A stretch of DNA of 64,000 bases from Variovorax sp. J22P240 (GTDB lineage Bacteria; Pseudomonadota; Gammaproteobacteria; Burkholderiales; Burkholderiaceae_C), in the NCBI RefSeq assembly GCF_030316855.1, contig NZ_JASZYR010000010.1, forward strand, positions 1-64,000, given 5' to 3'. Below, in pieces: positions 17,294-28,400 of the stretch (position 1 is the stretch's first letter; each line of letters opens with the position of its first letter). The position numbers and the translations under genes were made by a program. The notes beneath the pieces are model-generated. The model made no database searches, was not told where the DNA came from, and saw only the letters and a program-made list of their open reading frames with translations.

Positions 17294-19810
17294 ATGCCAG
17301 ACAACAGCTTGCGTTCATCTTGTTTCTGGAAGTCTTCGGGCTTCTTCTTGATTGTGCTGGCGGCAACATCCGCTGCAGCGCAAGGTCCCTCGTTTACTTA
17401 TCGGCGAGGAGAAACGATCGCTGCCGCCCAAGTTGGGACCACTCCGAATGGGACACCTGTGCTCCGTCGAATTGAGTACGGAGTGGTTACCCCTGCAGTC
17501 AGCGAGGGCTTGGATGACCCCATGGAGAGCTGCTTATCCAAAGTCGGCGCGCTCGGACGTCCAGGTGGAGGTACTAAGTGGGGCACTGAATTGCGCTCAC
17601 AGATGGACCAGATCAATTCGCGGACGGCGATGCCGAATGTCTACGCAGATCGAGAAGCGCTCGAGCAGAACGACGAATACGCCAAAGCCTACCGGAACGC
17701 ACGTGCATCGCTCGAGTTGCACTTGAGCGCGACCTCCATCTCCGAAACGAGCGACGCTCTTGGGGAAGTGAATCAGAAGCTGTCCCAGGAACTGACGGCA
17801 GCAGGACCGGAATGCTCCGGATCGAAGGGCAAGGTTTACCTAACGCTCATTCAAAGAGTCTGCGCCGGCCAAGCGGACTGCAAGGAGTTTCGCCTTGCCC
17901 CCCTTACCTATTTGCGAGGTGAGCGATATGCGGATCGGTTCGACTTGCTGCTTCGTTGGGCGTACGCCTATCGCGCAGATGAAAAGAACCCAGCGAAGGC
18001 ACAGTATGCCAAGGGCCTCCTTCAGCCAAACCTCCATGTTCTCGTAGGGGATCTAGGCGCGGTCTCGCCGCCTGACGGGTCACAGGTGCTGGACAATTTC
18101 CGAGCAGAGACCACTCCTGCTTCGGACGAAGTCGTGCAGGCGAATCTTGAGCGAATGGTACGTGACCTGCGGCTTTCGCGACCGGCTGACGTCGATCCCA
18201 ATGTTGCAAAGAAGATTCCGGCGCAGCTATTACGGGCGTTGAACGTGCCGCAGCAAGTTTATGTTCGATTGGCGGATTCGTTCGCGTACGCGGAAGGGCT
18301 TCCTGAGTCGCTCGGCTCGAAGCCGGAAGCTGTGCTTCTGGCCATTCCGGATCGCATGGCGGAAGCGCGATTGGCCGAGTGCGTCCTAAACAAGAGGGTT
18401 CATCTGGTTGATGCGAACGGCGCCGCCAACCTCGCCGCGCTCAAGACGTGCACTGGGTACACCTGGAAGGACCTAGCTCAAGTTACTGCCTGCGTCCCTG
18501 GAGCAAAGGCCGCTGATTCAGGACTATGCGCGCCCAAACTAGACGCGGCGGTGGTAGGAGAGGTGCTAAAAGAGGCGGTTGGGCTGATGCAGCTAGGGAC
18601 CTACGTACGGGATGCGAGGTCGCTTGCGACCACGTCGCTTCTGGGGAGGCTTCCAAACCTGAAGTATGCCGACTTTGCGGTGGCAGCCAAGAAGTGCGTC
18701 GGTGTTGCGAATGACGCTGCGGGAGCCGAGTGCCTTTTCAACCAGCAGTTCAAGAGCGTGGAAAAGGACCTTCAGAGGATTCAGAAGTGCGCGAAGAACT
18801 CGTCGGGATCGAAACTGGCTGAATGCCTTGCTGTAGGGGGCTTTGGCAAGGAGGAGGCGAGATTGCGCCTTGCGGCGAAGTGCGCAATCGGCTCAAACAC
18901 TGCGCTTGCGGAATGTGGGACTGCTGGTCTATTGGACAACGAGACGCAGAGGAGGCTCTCATGCGTCCGAGAAAAGAGCGATGCGACTGCTCGAGCAGCT
19001 TGCATCGCAGAGGGACTGCCAGGCGCCGACATTGCCGCGAAATTCACTACCTGCGCCAACCGCCCGCAGGAGCAGAGGCTCAGTTGCCTTGGCGCGCTGC
19101 CCGGGATGCCGGCCAAAATAGTTCAGTCGGCAGTGGAGTGCCAGCGTGCGACTGGATCGCTGGCCGCCGGCGCCGCTTGCGCTCGTGCCCTCGGCGTGAA
19201 CATTCCTCCGGGTGTCGACACATTGGTCGGATGCGCTGGCAGACCGTCTACGGCCGGAATGCTGGCCTGTGCGGCGGACGGGAAGGTTGGTGGTGATGCC
19301 GGAAAGGTGCTTAGCTGCGCGTCGCAGGCCAATTTTGATGGGCCAGGGACAGGGGCATGTGTAGTCGGGACGATGCTTAAGTTCAACGAAGACTTAATGA
19401 TGGCAGCCACCTGCGTCGCATCAACTGGCGGAGAACCGACGACCGCCGCAGTCTGCACTTTCGGCAAGCTTGCAATGCGCGAGTTTGAATTCTGTAAGAA
19501 CGATCGATTCGGCGAAGGCAAGTGCTTTGGCAAGAACAATACGTTGGTCAAGCTGTTCAACATCGGCCCAAACAGCACCGTCGCACAAGTGCTCAACATC
19601 CAGATGGATATGTACAAAGGCATGATCGCTTTCACGCAAAATCCGGGTAAGGCAGTCGGTGACTTCGTGCGGAACGCTGGTCGGGAACTGACTATTGTGC
19701 GGGAGAACGTGCTACGTGAGGCTGAGGCCTTCCATGACAACCTGCGTCGAGAAGCATCGAAAGTCCTTGGGAAGGGAATCTATATCAAAGTGAAGTGCTG
19801 CCGCCTCTGA
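17294..19810 (+). CDS. Secreted Cys-rich repeat protein
   Basis: The ATG at 17294 follows GGAGGAGG, giving 838 residues with a signal peptide (FFLIVLAATSAAAQ). The N-terminal ~450 residues are of unknown fold. From about residue 460 to 740, roughly nine units of ~30-37 residues follow one another, each with two Cys separated by about 11-17 residues, as in KKCVGVANDAAGAECL, AKCAIGSNTALAECG and VECQRATGSLAAGAAC. This pattern suggests a rod of small disulphide-bonded helical hairpins. The C-terminus ends KGIYIKVKCCRL. Function is unknown; extracellular location is likely. Confidence 0.75.
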   Translation: MPDNSLRSSCFWKSSGFFLIVLAATSAAAQGPSFTYRRGETIAAAQVGTTPNGTPVLRRIEYGVVTPAVSEGLDDPMESCLSKVGALGRPGGGTKWGTELRSQMDQINSRTAMPNVYADREALEQNDEYAKAYRNARASLELHLSATSISETSDALGEVNQKLSQELTAAGPECSGSKGKVYLTLIQRVCAGQADCKEFRLAPLTYLRGERYADRFDLLLRWAYAYRADEKNPAKAQYAKGLLQPNLHVLVGDLGAVSPPDGSQVLDNFRAETTPASDEVVQANLERMVRDLRLSRPADVDPNVAKKIPAQLLRALNVPQQVYVRLADSFAYAEGLPESLGSKPEAVLLAIPDRMAEARLAECVLNKRVHLVDANGAANLAALKTCTGYTWKDLAQVTACVPGAKAADSGLCAPKLDAAVVGEVLKEAVGLMQLGTYVRDARSLATTSLLGRLPNLKYADFAVAAKKCVGVANDAAGAECLFNQQFKSVEKDLQRIQKCAKNSSGSKLAECLAVGGFGKEEARLRLAAKCAIGSNTALAECGTAGLLDNETQRRLSCVREKSDATARAACIAEGLPGADIAAKFTTCANRPQEQRLSCLGALPGMPAKIVQSAVECQRATGSLAAGAACARALGVNIPPGVDTLVGCAGRPSTAGMLACAADGKVGGDAGKVLSCASQANFDGPGTGACVVGTMLKFNEDLMMAATCVASTGGEPTTAAVCTFGKLAMREFEFCKNDRFGEGKCFGKNNTLVKLFNIGPNSTVAQVLNIQMDMYKGMIAFTQNPGKAVGDFVRNAGRELTIVRENVLREAEAFHDNLRREASKVLGKGIYIKVKCCRL

Positions 19811-19830
19811 TGGGGGATCGCGCTTGCCCC

Positions 19831-20085
19831 CTCCTCTGCCCTGCACCGATCGGCCCTCGGTTTCAGCTTTTCCATGGCTCCAATCTCGGATAGGGCTCCA
19901 TAAGCGGGCCGAATGGTGGCGTTTCCGCAATTCCGCTCAGGCCGCCCTCCCTTCGGCGCGGCGCGACCGCGGCCGCGACGCACTGGGCGACCCCGCCGCC
20001 AGGTCACCGGCGTCGGCCTGGCGATCGCTGCGACAACCGACCAAACGACAGCTCTCTTGACCGCCGCAGTGAGAGTCTGGGCCCG
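19831..20085 (+). repeat. Dispersed intergenic repeat copy R3
   Basis: R3 aligns with R1 along almost its whole length (CTCTGCCCTGC, GTTTCAGC, GGGCTCCATAAGCGGGCCGA, GCCGCCCTCCCTTCGGCGCG, ACTGGGCGACC, GACAGCTCTCTTG, GAGTCTGGGCCCG). It starts about 20 bp after the stop of the Cys-rich gene. The remaining gap to 20509 holds only weakly coding frames and no clear promoter. Confidence 0.75.
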
Positions 20086-20509
20086 TTGCTGAAGTTCAGC
20101 GGATTGATGAGCTGACCTTTCGGGCTGCCAGTTGACTACCGACACGCGCCTCTCCGCAGTGAGCAAAAAATGGGCTTGCACCTAAGTGCACCCATGCGTG
20201 TTGTATGGCGCAATCCGTGGAAACGAACGTGCTGCTGCACCCAGTGGACACACGCTTCTTCGGTCCCATGCCGCAGTGCAGGTGGCGGACGCTAGTCAGG
20301 TCTACCCGTACTGTGGGCCTACTCGGCACCAGACGCCATCGGCAATAGGCGTCCGTCGTTCAGCTCCATCACCAAGGTCGTCTCCGTGAACGTATCCCCA
20401 AGTCGTCGTGAAGTGGTTGCTCAGCACGAACCGAAATGGCACGATCAAGTACCTCTGCGCAGGCTGCCGCTGGGGTGTACGGTGTGGCGACAGTATTGGG
20501 GATTCACAA

Positions 20510-21232
20510 ATGGTTGGTGTCAACACTTCCTCGTTCACCGGATTGATCGGCTTGGGCCTCCTACTCTCGCCAGTAACAGGGACTGGGAAGGAGGTCAATG
20601 TTCAAGTGAAGTCCTACATTGCCCACATGGCCGGGCCGGGGGAGCCGAACAACCAACCTCCGTCGGAGGCAACTAAGAAGGCGCTCGGATTCGACGGTCT
20701 TGGACAGACCCGAACCGACGCCTATCTGTTTATGCTGGCAACTGACAAGCTATTTTCTGAGAAGCCATCGGACGGAGAGAAGGCAAGCGGTCAATTTCGC
20801 CTATGGAGCCAACTCACCGGAGAGGTGACCTGCGAGACGAACAAGGTCAAGAGCGCCACCTTTAAGCCTGTCGAAGCGGCGTTTGGCAAAGAAGGTCCGC
20901 TAGAAAGCGTTGGCGAGGTCGAACGCAAAGTTGCATCCACGCTGACCGATGGCAAGGTTGCGTTCAGTTATCGCATCCGAGGTCGTCCGCACAACTCCAG
21001 CATCGCCGCGTTCACTGCTGTACGCCCTCGCAGTTGCATATACATCTGGCATGACGTGGCAGGTGAGGTGACCTGTCAGGGCGGAGTGCCCTCGACAAAG
21101 ATTAGTTTGACGGCCAGTGCCTTTCCGTCACACAGCGTTTGGGTGGACGGTAAGTCGCAATTCAGCGTGATGCGGGGGCCGTTCGAGAATCTTTGGAAGT
21201 GCGATCCAACTGACGCGACCAGGGTCAAGTAG
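20510..21232 (+). CDS. Secreted protein of unknown function
   Basis: The ATG at 20510 begins MVGVNTSSFTGLIGLGLLLS, a hydrophobic leader, giving about 240 residues. An in-frame ATG at 20408 would add 34 residues ahead of the leader and is less likely. The mature part contains ASGQFRLWSQLTGEVTCE, FSYRIRGRPHNSSIAAF and RPRSCIYIWHDVAGEVTC, with two similar L/A-x-GEVTC motifs suggesting two beta units. No catalytic motif is visible. I do not recognise the family. Confidence 0.6.
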   Translation: MVGVNTSSFTGLIGLGLLLSPVTGTGKEVNVQVKSYIAHMAGPGEPNNQPPSEATKKALGFDGLGQTRTDAYLFMLATDKLFSEKPSDGEKASGQFRLWSQLTGEVTCETNKVKSATFKPVEAAFGKEGPLESVGEVERKVASTLTDGKVAFSYRIRGRPHNSSIAAFTAVRPRSCIYIWHDVAGEVTCQGGVPSTKISLTASAFPSHSVWVDGKSQFSVMRGPFENLWKCDPTDATRVK

Positions 21233-21383
21233 GCAGTTGATTACACTGCGCCAATAGGTCATCGGTCAGCCAGCGAGACGATGGCTGCTCGGGATTGCGA
21301 CGATTACACGAGATCGGAGCCATGCAAAGAGCAGCAATCAATCGCGAACTCAGCAGATGTGTGAATGCGAGTGTGTTGCGCTC

Positions 21384-21941
21384 TCATGCGCACATGGTGC
21401 GCTCGATGACCTTTGGAAGTTTGTCTAACTCCCCGTCGCTCACTCGCTGGCCTGCATCACCGCCCAGACTCCAAAGAAGAACATCAGCTGTACTCACATT
21501 CTTACCCCCGAACTCAGTGAGAGCAGCGGCTGCTTCCGGCGCTGGGGGAGGGAAGAACTTTCCAATGTAAATTGCTGCCATCGCATGCTCAACTTGAGGC
21601 GAACCATCTCGGAGTCCATCCTGAAACCCGCTGTCACCTCGAGCACCAGGAGTATTGCCAATGTAGTACGGACCACTCCCGCGCCTCGTTAGCGCTTCGC
21701 CCACAAGAACGAACTTCAAGTCTTCAAGGACCTCGCCCGTCGCCTTTGTCTGCCCTATGGCGAACGAAACAAGGTCCCGAAAGGCGTGGCAATGATTCTT
21801 GGTGTTCTTGAAGAGCACTTTCCCCTTGTCCGACAGTGCGGCTCGGCGCTTGGCGTCACCGGCTGCATCAGCCTGCACGGAAGCTGCGCAAAGGCCCAGG
21901 ACGCAGACACAGGCAACGCGGACAAATGCAGACGTAGTCAT
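21384..21941 (-). CDS. Secreted protein of unknown function
   Basis: The ATG at 21941 has AAGGAGAG just upstream, giving 185 residues that start MTTSAFVRVACVCVLGLCAA with a signal peptide ending near SVQADA. Distinct segments are NHCHAFRDLVSFAIGQTKAT, GPYYIGNTPGARGDSGFQDG and VEHAMAAIYIGKFFPP. The conserved-looking His and Gly-rich motifs hint at an enzyme or toxin fold, but I do not recognise it. It is convergent with the unknown secreted gene at 20510-21232. Confidence 0.6.
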   Translation of the reverse strand: MTTSAFVRVACVCVLGLCAASVQADAAGDAKRRAALSDKGKVLFKNTKNHCHAFRDLVSFAIGQTKATGEVLEDLKFVLVGEALTRRGSGPYYIGNTPGARGDSGFQDGLRDGSPQVEHAMAAIYIGKFFPPPAPEAAAALTEFGGKNVSTADVLLWSLGGDAGQRVSDGELDKLPKVIERTMCA

Positions 21942-22203
21942 CCGCTCTCCTTGGCTCAGCACTTGACGATCGAGCATACGCCAAGAGAAGATCGTTTTGC
22001 GGAGGATCAAGATCGCGCAGCGTCGCACTTGGGGAAAACCCCATCTAGAACGCTAGCGCTGAAGGGGGGGCTTTGAGGTGTATTGCGATAGACGTGTCAT
22101 CAGTCTTGGGGATGAGGCGAACCGAATACAAGGTTTCCAATTGACTGAGGCTGCCCGTGCCGGCTTGCACGGATCAGCACTGGGCGGTTTTGGCTGGCTG
22201 AAG

Positions 22204-22389
22204 GTGGAGCCATCGTTGCACTGGCGATCGAAGGCCGTTCCGAACATCGTCGTGCCGCTGCTTCTTGTAGTTTGTGCGTGGGACTGCAGAGCGGAGACAT
22301 GTCGAGGATCTGAGCGATGCGAGCTGAAGGGGGCTTGTATCGCACGAATCAAACCCGCCGATAAGATTCGGCCCTGCGCTTCGAGCTAG
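22204..22389 (+). CDS. Possible small secreted Cys-rich peptide
   Basis: From a GTG at 22204 the frame encodes about 61 residues with a leader-like segment (VPNIVVPLLLVVCAWDCRA) and a short Cys-rich tail (ETCRGSERCELKGACIARIK). The frame is open further upstream to an ATG at 22078, and no good ribosome site marks either start. It lies 37 bp before the first giant gene and might be coexpressed. This is a tentative call. Confidence 0.3.
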   Translation: MEPSLHWRSKAVPNIVVPLLLVVCAWDCRAETCRGSERCELKGACIARIKPADKIRPCASS

Positions 22390-22426
22390 GTGTTGGAGAT
22401 TCACTGCTGCAAGGAGGCGGCGCGAA

Positions 22427-25400
22427 ATGGGAGAACTTCAGGAGTTGGAGGATTCCTTCACGCCGGTGGGAGACAGTCGTAGTGCGCTACCGCTCACCCG
22501 AAGAAATTTCATCGGAGCGGGTATGGCATCACCCGCCTTACCGCTGCTTCTAGGGTCGACAGCTACATCTGCGGCATTGCTAAGCTCCCGTAAGTGTGAG
22601 TCCACGTTGCGCTTCGAGGAAGACGCGAACGGCCTGACCATCACCTGGTACCCGGAACTCGAGATCGGCGAACTGCCCCACGAGATGGGCAACAAGGCTT
22701 GCGCACCGCCTCCTAAGCCTTCCCAGGCTATCTCTGCGCCGCCCGAGAAAGCTAGGTCCTGGCGGCTGATCCGCAAGGCATTCGGGCCCGACGCGAAGTT
22801 CCGATTGAGACTCGACAAAGTCGACAACAAGAATCCCGACGTCGTCTACTCGCTGGAGGTGACCAACGTCAGATTCGGAAAGCTCGCCGATCGTTCTCTC
22901 CGGTTCACATTCAGCCACTCCCCGAAAGAAAAGGAACCGAGCAAGGGAAATTGGCAGGTCTCGCTACTGACGAAGATGTGGTCGAGTGCTGAGAAGCAAA
23001 GCGCCGCCCTCTATTTCAAGGATATTTCAATTCCACCCGAAGAGGGCGCGGAGAAGTCGGCCAAGTGCGAGTGTGACAAAGCGCCAGAAATACCAAAGGA
23101 ACGCGCATTCGAGTTGACGAACGTCGATGCGAGTGCAGCGCTGAAGCAAATCCTCGCTGACGAATTGAGGGATGTGAAGGTGCCGGTGCGGCTGCAGCTG
23201 GCGACCAATGGAGTGTGGAGCATCCTGCCACAAGAAGATGGCTCGAAGAAGCCCTCGCCCATTCTCTTGCCCGACGGCAGACTCGCACTGCTCAGAGGTT
23301 TGCGTATGGCTTGGTGCGACGCTGATCCGGCTTCGCTCCAAGGTGAAGCGGCATCGCATCAGCCGCCGAACGCAATAGCAGAAGCGAAGAAAGGCAAGGA
23401 CAAGTCGACGCCCCCCGGCCGGCTGGAAATGGATCCCATCTTCGTGGCCTGGGGAGATGCCAGCGAGGGCGATCTCATGCTGGGCGCCGCAGCGCAAAGG
23501 CCGCGGATTGCGCTGACTGCCATGACAGTCAAGGCCCAGGACATATTCAAGGTCGCGCCGACGGTTGCACAGCAGAACGCGAAGGACATACCTGCTGCCG
23601 GCGCGGCGCCCGCCGATGCCGCGTCCTCGGCTTCGGCGCCGGCCAGCGCTGCCAGCACCGTCGCCGCATCGGTAGTTGCACCCACACCCGCACCAGCGGT
23701 CCGGGCATGGCCTAACTGCGCCGAGCCCGAGCCGCCGGTCGACTGGAAGAGCATCGCTGGAAATCCTGCAACCAGCACGGCGCTCGACCGACCTCCCCAG
23801 TGGCGTTTTATCCGGCGGGACTGGTCGCCGAAAGATCTGCACCAAACAGGCGTATCCAGCATCCGCGCCATGTGGTCGGCGATGATCTGGACCAAAGCCG
23901 GCCGCTTCGGCCCCATCTGCATTACGGACGGCGTGTTCCAGCGAGGTTTCGAATCGAAGGGTGCGAACATGCCGACCCTTAGATTCGCAGGTCGGCTCAG
24001 TACGACGAACTGGGAGATCGACACCGGCATAGGAAAGCTGCTCGTCAAGGGTGCGGCAAGCGACGGTTCCGCGATCGATCCGCAGAAGGCCAGCGCCCGC
24101 ACCCACCGCCCATTGATGACTTTGAGCAGTTCCGGCTACGGATCGGCGCTTTCCTCGCTTGATGTTCCACTGCTACTCCTTCGCAGCGACCTTGCTCCAG
24201 AGGGCTGTGAATTTAGCGAGTTCACTTTCGCGCCCACGGGGTTGCGGGCGGTCTACGACAGCGACGCCGCCAAGGCACGCAACGACCTGCGCGTGTCCGA
24301 GAGCTACCTGTGGCTCGGCGAACCCGCCGCCATCCGCGAGTTTCCGCTAGCGCGCATCGACCTCACACGCGCACGCGTCGACGTCGCCCGTCCGGAAAGC
24401 CTAGCGCGGCTGGGCTTCATGTTCGCCGGCCTGAACTTAGAAATCGCTGACGGCAAGGCCTGGATCACGGACCCCCGCGCGAGTTGCCGCGTCCGGCAGC
24501 GGATCGAGCCCTCAGGCAACGGCGAGCCGATCGCGCTCGACGCGCGGCCAGTGCTGGTCGCCGAATTCCCGCCGCAGCATGTGTTCGAGGAAGCAGTGTT
24601 CCGCCCAAGCGAGGCGCCACTACCAGATGTGGCATTGAAGGACACCTCCCCCTTCCGCGTCACCCTCCAAGATGGCGCCACAAAGACGTTCAGTACATCG
24701 CTGGCCGAATTGCTGCTCCAGCTCGACAAGCTCGTTTGCATTGAAGATCACGTTCGCGTTCGGCGCGACTATCAGGCGAGAAAGATTAACCAGGCCAAAG
24801 CAGCAGGCGAAGGCTCGACTTTCCAGGAATTTGTCGAAGCATTCGAAAGACTTTGCGAAGACGGCGCGACGAACGGCTCCTTGCCCCCGATCGCAAGACC
24901 TGTCGAAGGCAGCGACAAATGCACGACGCGCGCAAAGGACGAAATCCTGCCGCCCGCCTATCACATCTACATCGGACCCGACGAACTGCAGCCGGAGCTG
25001 ATGGCGATCGGTCGCAAAGCGAACAGGAGCATCCGCAACAAGATTATCGCCACACTCCTCGACAAGTCCTTGGCCAACGCCGACAGGTTCATTGCGCTAC
25101 TGAAGGGTGCCGAGCCCGAACCGCCCGAACTCATGTCGCAGATTGTCCTCATCGTCAAGTCCGTGCTGGCGGCGATGAACCCCTTCAAGAACACGCCGGA
25201 GTTGCCGGTTTCCCCGCGCGATCGTGCACGCATGCTGGAGCAGGCCACTAGCAGCGTCATGCAGGACTATGCCCAGTTCCGCGACTTCTATGCCGAGTGG
25301 ATCCTGCGGAAGCCCGGAAGCGAAAGCCTGTTGCCGGACGACCTGGAGTTCTTCAGCCCCGAGAACACAAAGGAGCAGGACGGTCTGAGGTTCACGCCCA

Positions 25401-28400
25401 AGCCTTCGGTCGCGGATCGGCTCACAGCTGCGAAGAAGGAATATGTCAACCTGCTTCAAAGCACGCAGGCGCCGGACCCGGTCATGCGCGCACGTCTGTC
25501 CGGCACGTCCCGACTCGCCTTCCACGTCGACTGCGGCAGCCGTCCGCGCATCGACGTGGAAGACGGCGACGCGCACACCCTTGCGCAGGGCGATGCGCCG
25601 GGTACGCGCCTGCCCTTCAGCTTCGACGCACTGACGGACTGGGCGCACTACGACCTCGCGGTGACGCCGCGCGCGCGGCAGGCAGCAACCTTCGACGACG
25701 CCGGTACGCTGATCCGGCGCGAGATCGGCGAGGAAGGCAGCGGCGAGGACGACTCGTCTGGCTCCGACATCGCGATGCTCAAGTCGCTGGGCATCCGCAG
25801 CGGGCAGCTCACCCAGCGCCCGCAACGGTCCGGTCGTCCCAGGGATTGGGGCAAGCAGTTGCGCACGCTGCAGGAGCGCCTGACTGACGTCGAGGCCTCG
25901 CTCTCCGTGGTTCCCGACGATCTGCAGACCGCCATCGAGCTTCCAGCGCGGCTGATCCTCTCGCCGTCGCAGAAGGGACAGTGGCGCACGCGGCGCAACA
26001 ATTTGCCCTGGGCCTTTGCGCCCTTGGAGCGACCCGTTCCATTGTGGACTGCGCAGCTCGATGTCAGCGGCGTCAATCCGCTCGTGCGGGCGGTCGCATC
26101 GCCCGACATGCGGGCCGAATTCGTGCGCTTCGGCCTAGACCGAAGCCTGTTTGCTCACCAGCGGGTGGCCCTCAAGGAAAACGTTCTGCACTCTCCCGCG
26201 GGCGCAGCGCCCCCGCGCGGCCCGCGCGCGCCATGGACGCTCGGGTTCGAGGAAAGCGACCCTAACACCAGCCCGATCGAAAGACTTTACAAGGCGACGC
26301 AGACTGTTCCCGACAACGAGAAACGCTCGGTAGAGTCGATCTGCGCGGAGTCCAAGGTTGGGGTGGCGGCGGCTGCTGCTGCCTCGGCTGCTGCGGCAGC
26401 GGCTTCTGCGGCATCGGCTGCTTCGACGTCCGCGGCGGCATCCACGGCCTCCGCGCCTCCTTCCGCAGCACCGCCGAACGGCAGTGCATCGGCCACAGTC
26501 GAAAGCCTGCATCCGCTCGTCGACTACCTCTGCGGGCGACAGATCCACCGCAAGGAATATGGCAAGCACGCCGTGTTCCGCTCGACGCTGGACGCCTACG
26601 ACCGGCACGAGATCGTGCTGCTCAGCTCGACCTGGGGGCTGCCGGTACGTGGCCGGCGCGAGAAGACCGGCGAACTTCAGGCGCTGCGCTTCTCCAGCCA
26701 GGTCGAGCTGCCAGAGGAGTGGCGTCTGCTGGACGCGGAGGCCGGCACCGCCATCTACCGCCCGCGCGCACTGAAGATCCAGGAGCTTGCGCTGACAGCG
26801 CTCGGCGGAACGCTGCGCCACGACAGCGACTTCGTGCCGCCGGCTGCGGCGCGCCACATCGTCCACGGCCCGTTGTTTGATTCGATGTCGGTCGAACGCT
26901 GGCAGCACTGGACCGTGCTGGGCCGCGACGTGTTCGCCGAAGTGGTCTACAAAGGCTACCTCTTCCCGATCGGTCACCGCGCATCGCTGGTCAAGCAGAC
27001 TGAGCGCATTTTCCTGGCGCCCGCCAAGAAGGATTCGAAGGAACCCGATACGCACGCCCCCTTGCGTTGCTACTTGCGGCAACGCATGTTCATCCGCGTC
27101 GCGCGACCCGAAAAGGCGTTTCCCGCATACGGCCAGCCGAACGGCGGCCGCATGTTCCCCGCAGACGTGGTGCGCATGCTCACGCTCATCACGCCGGACA
27201 TCGTCGATCCCGCGGAGGACACAACGCTGCCACAAGCGATGTCGCCGGCCAAAATGTCGGTGTCGCCAGGCGGCCGGCTCTATGCCAACGAAGCCGGCTT
27301 AGTGTTCTGGCCGCGCACCGCACGCATCGAAGGGTCGGAAGTCGTCTTTGAAATGCAGATCCAGGGCGCGGCGACCAAGGGCAAGCTGCTATTTGTCGAC
27401 AACGTCGCCGTCAATCGTCCGGATCTGATGGATCGCCTCGTGCGCGATTACAACAAGCTGGACTCGCCCGACGTGACGGCTGACAACAGGCCCGATCTCC
27501 AGACACCCGACCCGCAAAAGCACCTGCGCACGCTCGACCTGCACGGCCAATCGCTCCGCTATTGCGACGAGATCAAGCCGGGCAGCGCATCGCACAAGAC
27601 ACTGTCGTGGACGCTCAAGGCCACAGGCGGTGTAGGCGTCACCAACATCCCGCGCCCAGCGGGCGAGGACGTCAAGCCCAACGACTACGAAGGCCCGGTC
27701 CACCAGTTTGACGACCCCTTGCTGGAAGGCGCCGACCAGCCGCCGTTCTTTCCCGCCATCCACACCGCACGCATCCGCATCGACCAAGTCGAACGACTGA
27801 CCGGCGGAAATCCGCAGGCCGCACTCGCACAATTCGAAGGCTGGTACGTGCAGAACGGTTTCGAGCCCAGCAAACGTACCCAGGAGACCGACAGGCTCGG
27901 AATCTATTTGGACATCGTCAGCAAGGTGACGATGGACATGGGACAAAACGGCAGCCGCAGCGGCGGCGTGATGCGGCCCGCCGGCGAAGTAATTGCGCTG
28001 GCGCGTGAGCGCGGGCCGCTGACGGGAACCGGTCGACTCGATAGAGCCGGGGTCGTCGATTCGGTCGTCGGCAAGGAAAGTGGCTTTCCGTTGACGCCGG
28101 CACCCGCGCCGCGACCGCAAAGGGCATTCGGTCCGGATGACACAACGGCGGACCCCCGGAATGCCAAGAAGGCCTTCAACAAGTTCTTTAGCGGAAACGA
28201 CGCCCTGAAAACGAAGATTCTGGGCCTCGTCTCGGTCAGTGATCTGGTCGAATTCCTCGACGTCAAGAGTGCGGCCTCCGAGCTACCGCTGTTGCGGGAC
28301 GTCGTCGAATACGGCATGAGCGGAGCGGAAGCCGCCTCGGACAGCCTGCGTGCGAACGTCGTCGTGCCGCTGCACCAGTTGATCCTTGAGCTTGACCGCC

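Noticed and set aside
20302-20450. Minus-strand frame with SNHFTTTWGYVHGDDLGDGA
   Set aside because: The phrase looks protein-like but the frame is short, lacks a start and overlaps other frames; no family could be named.
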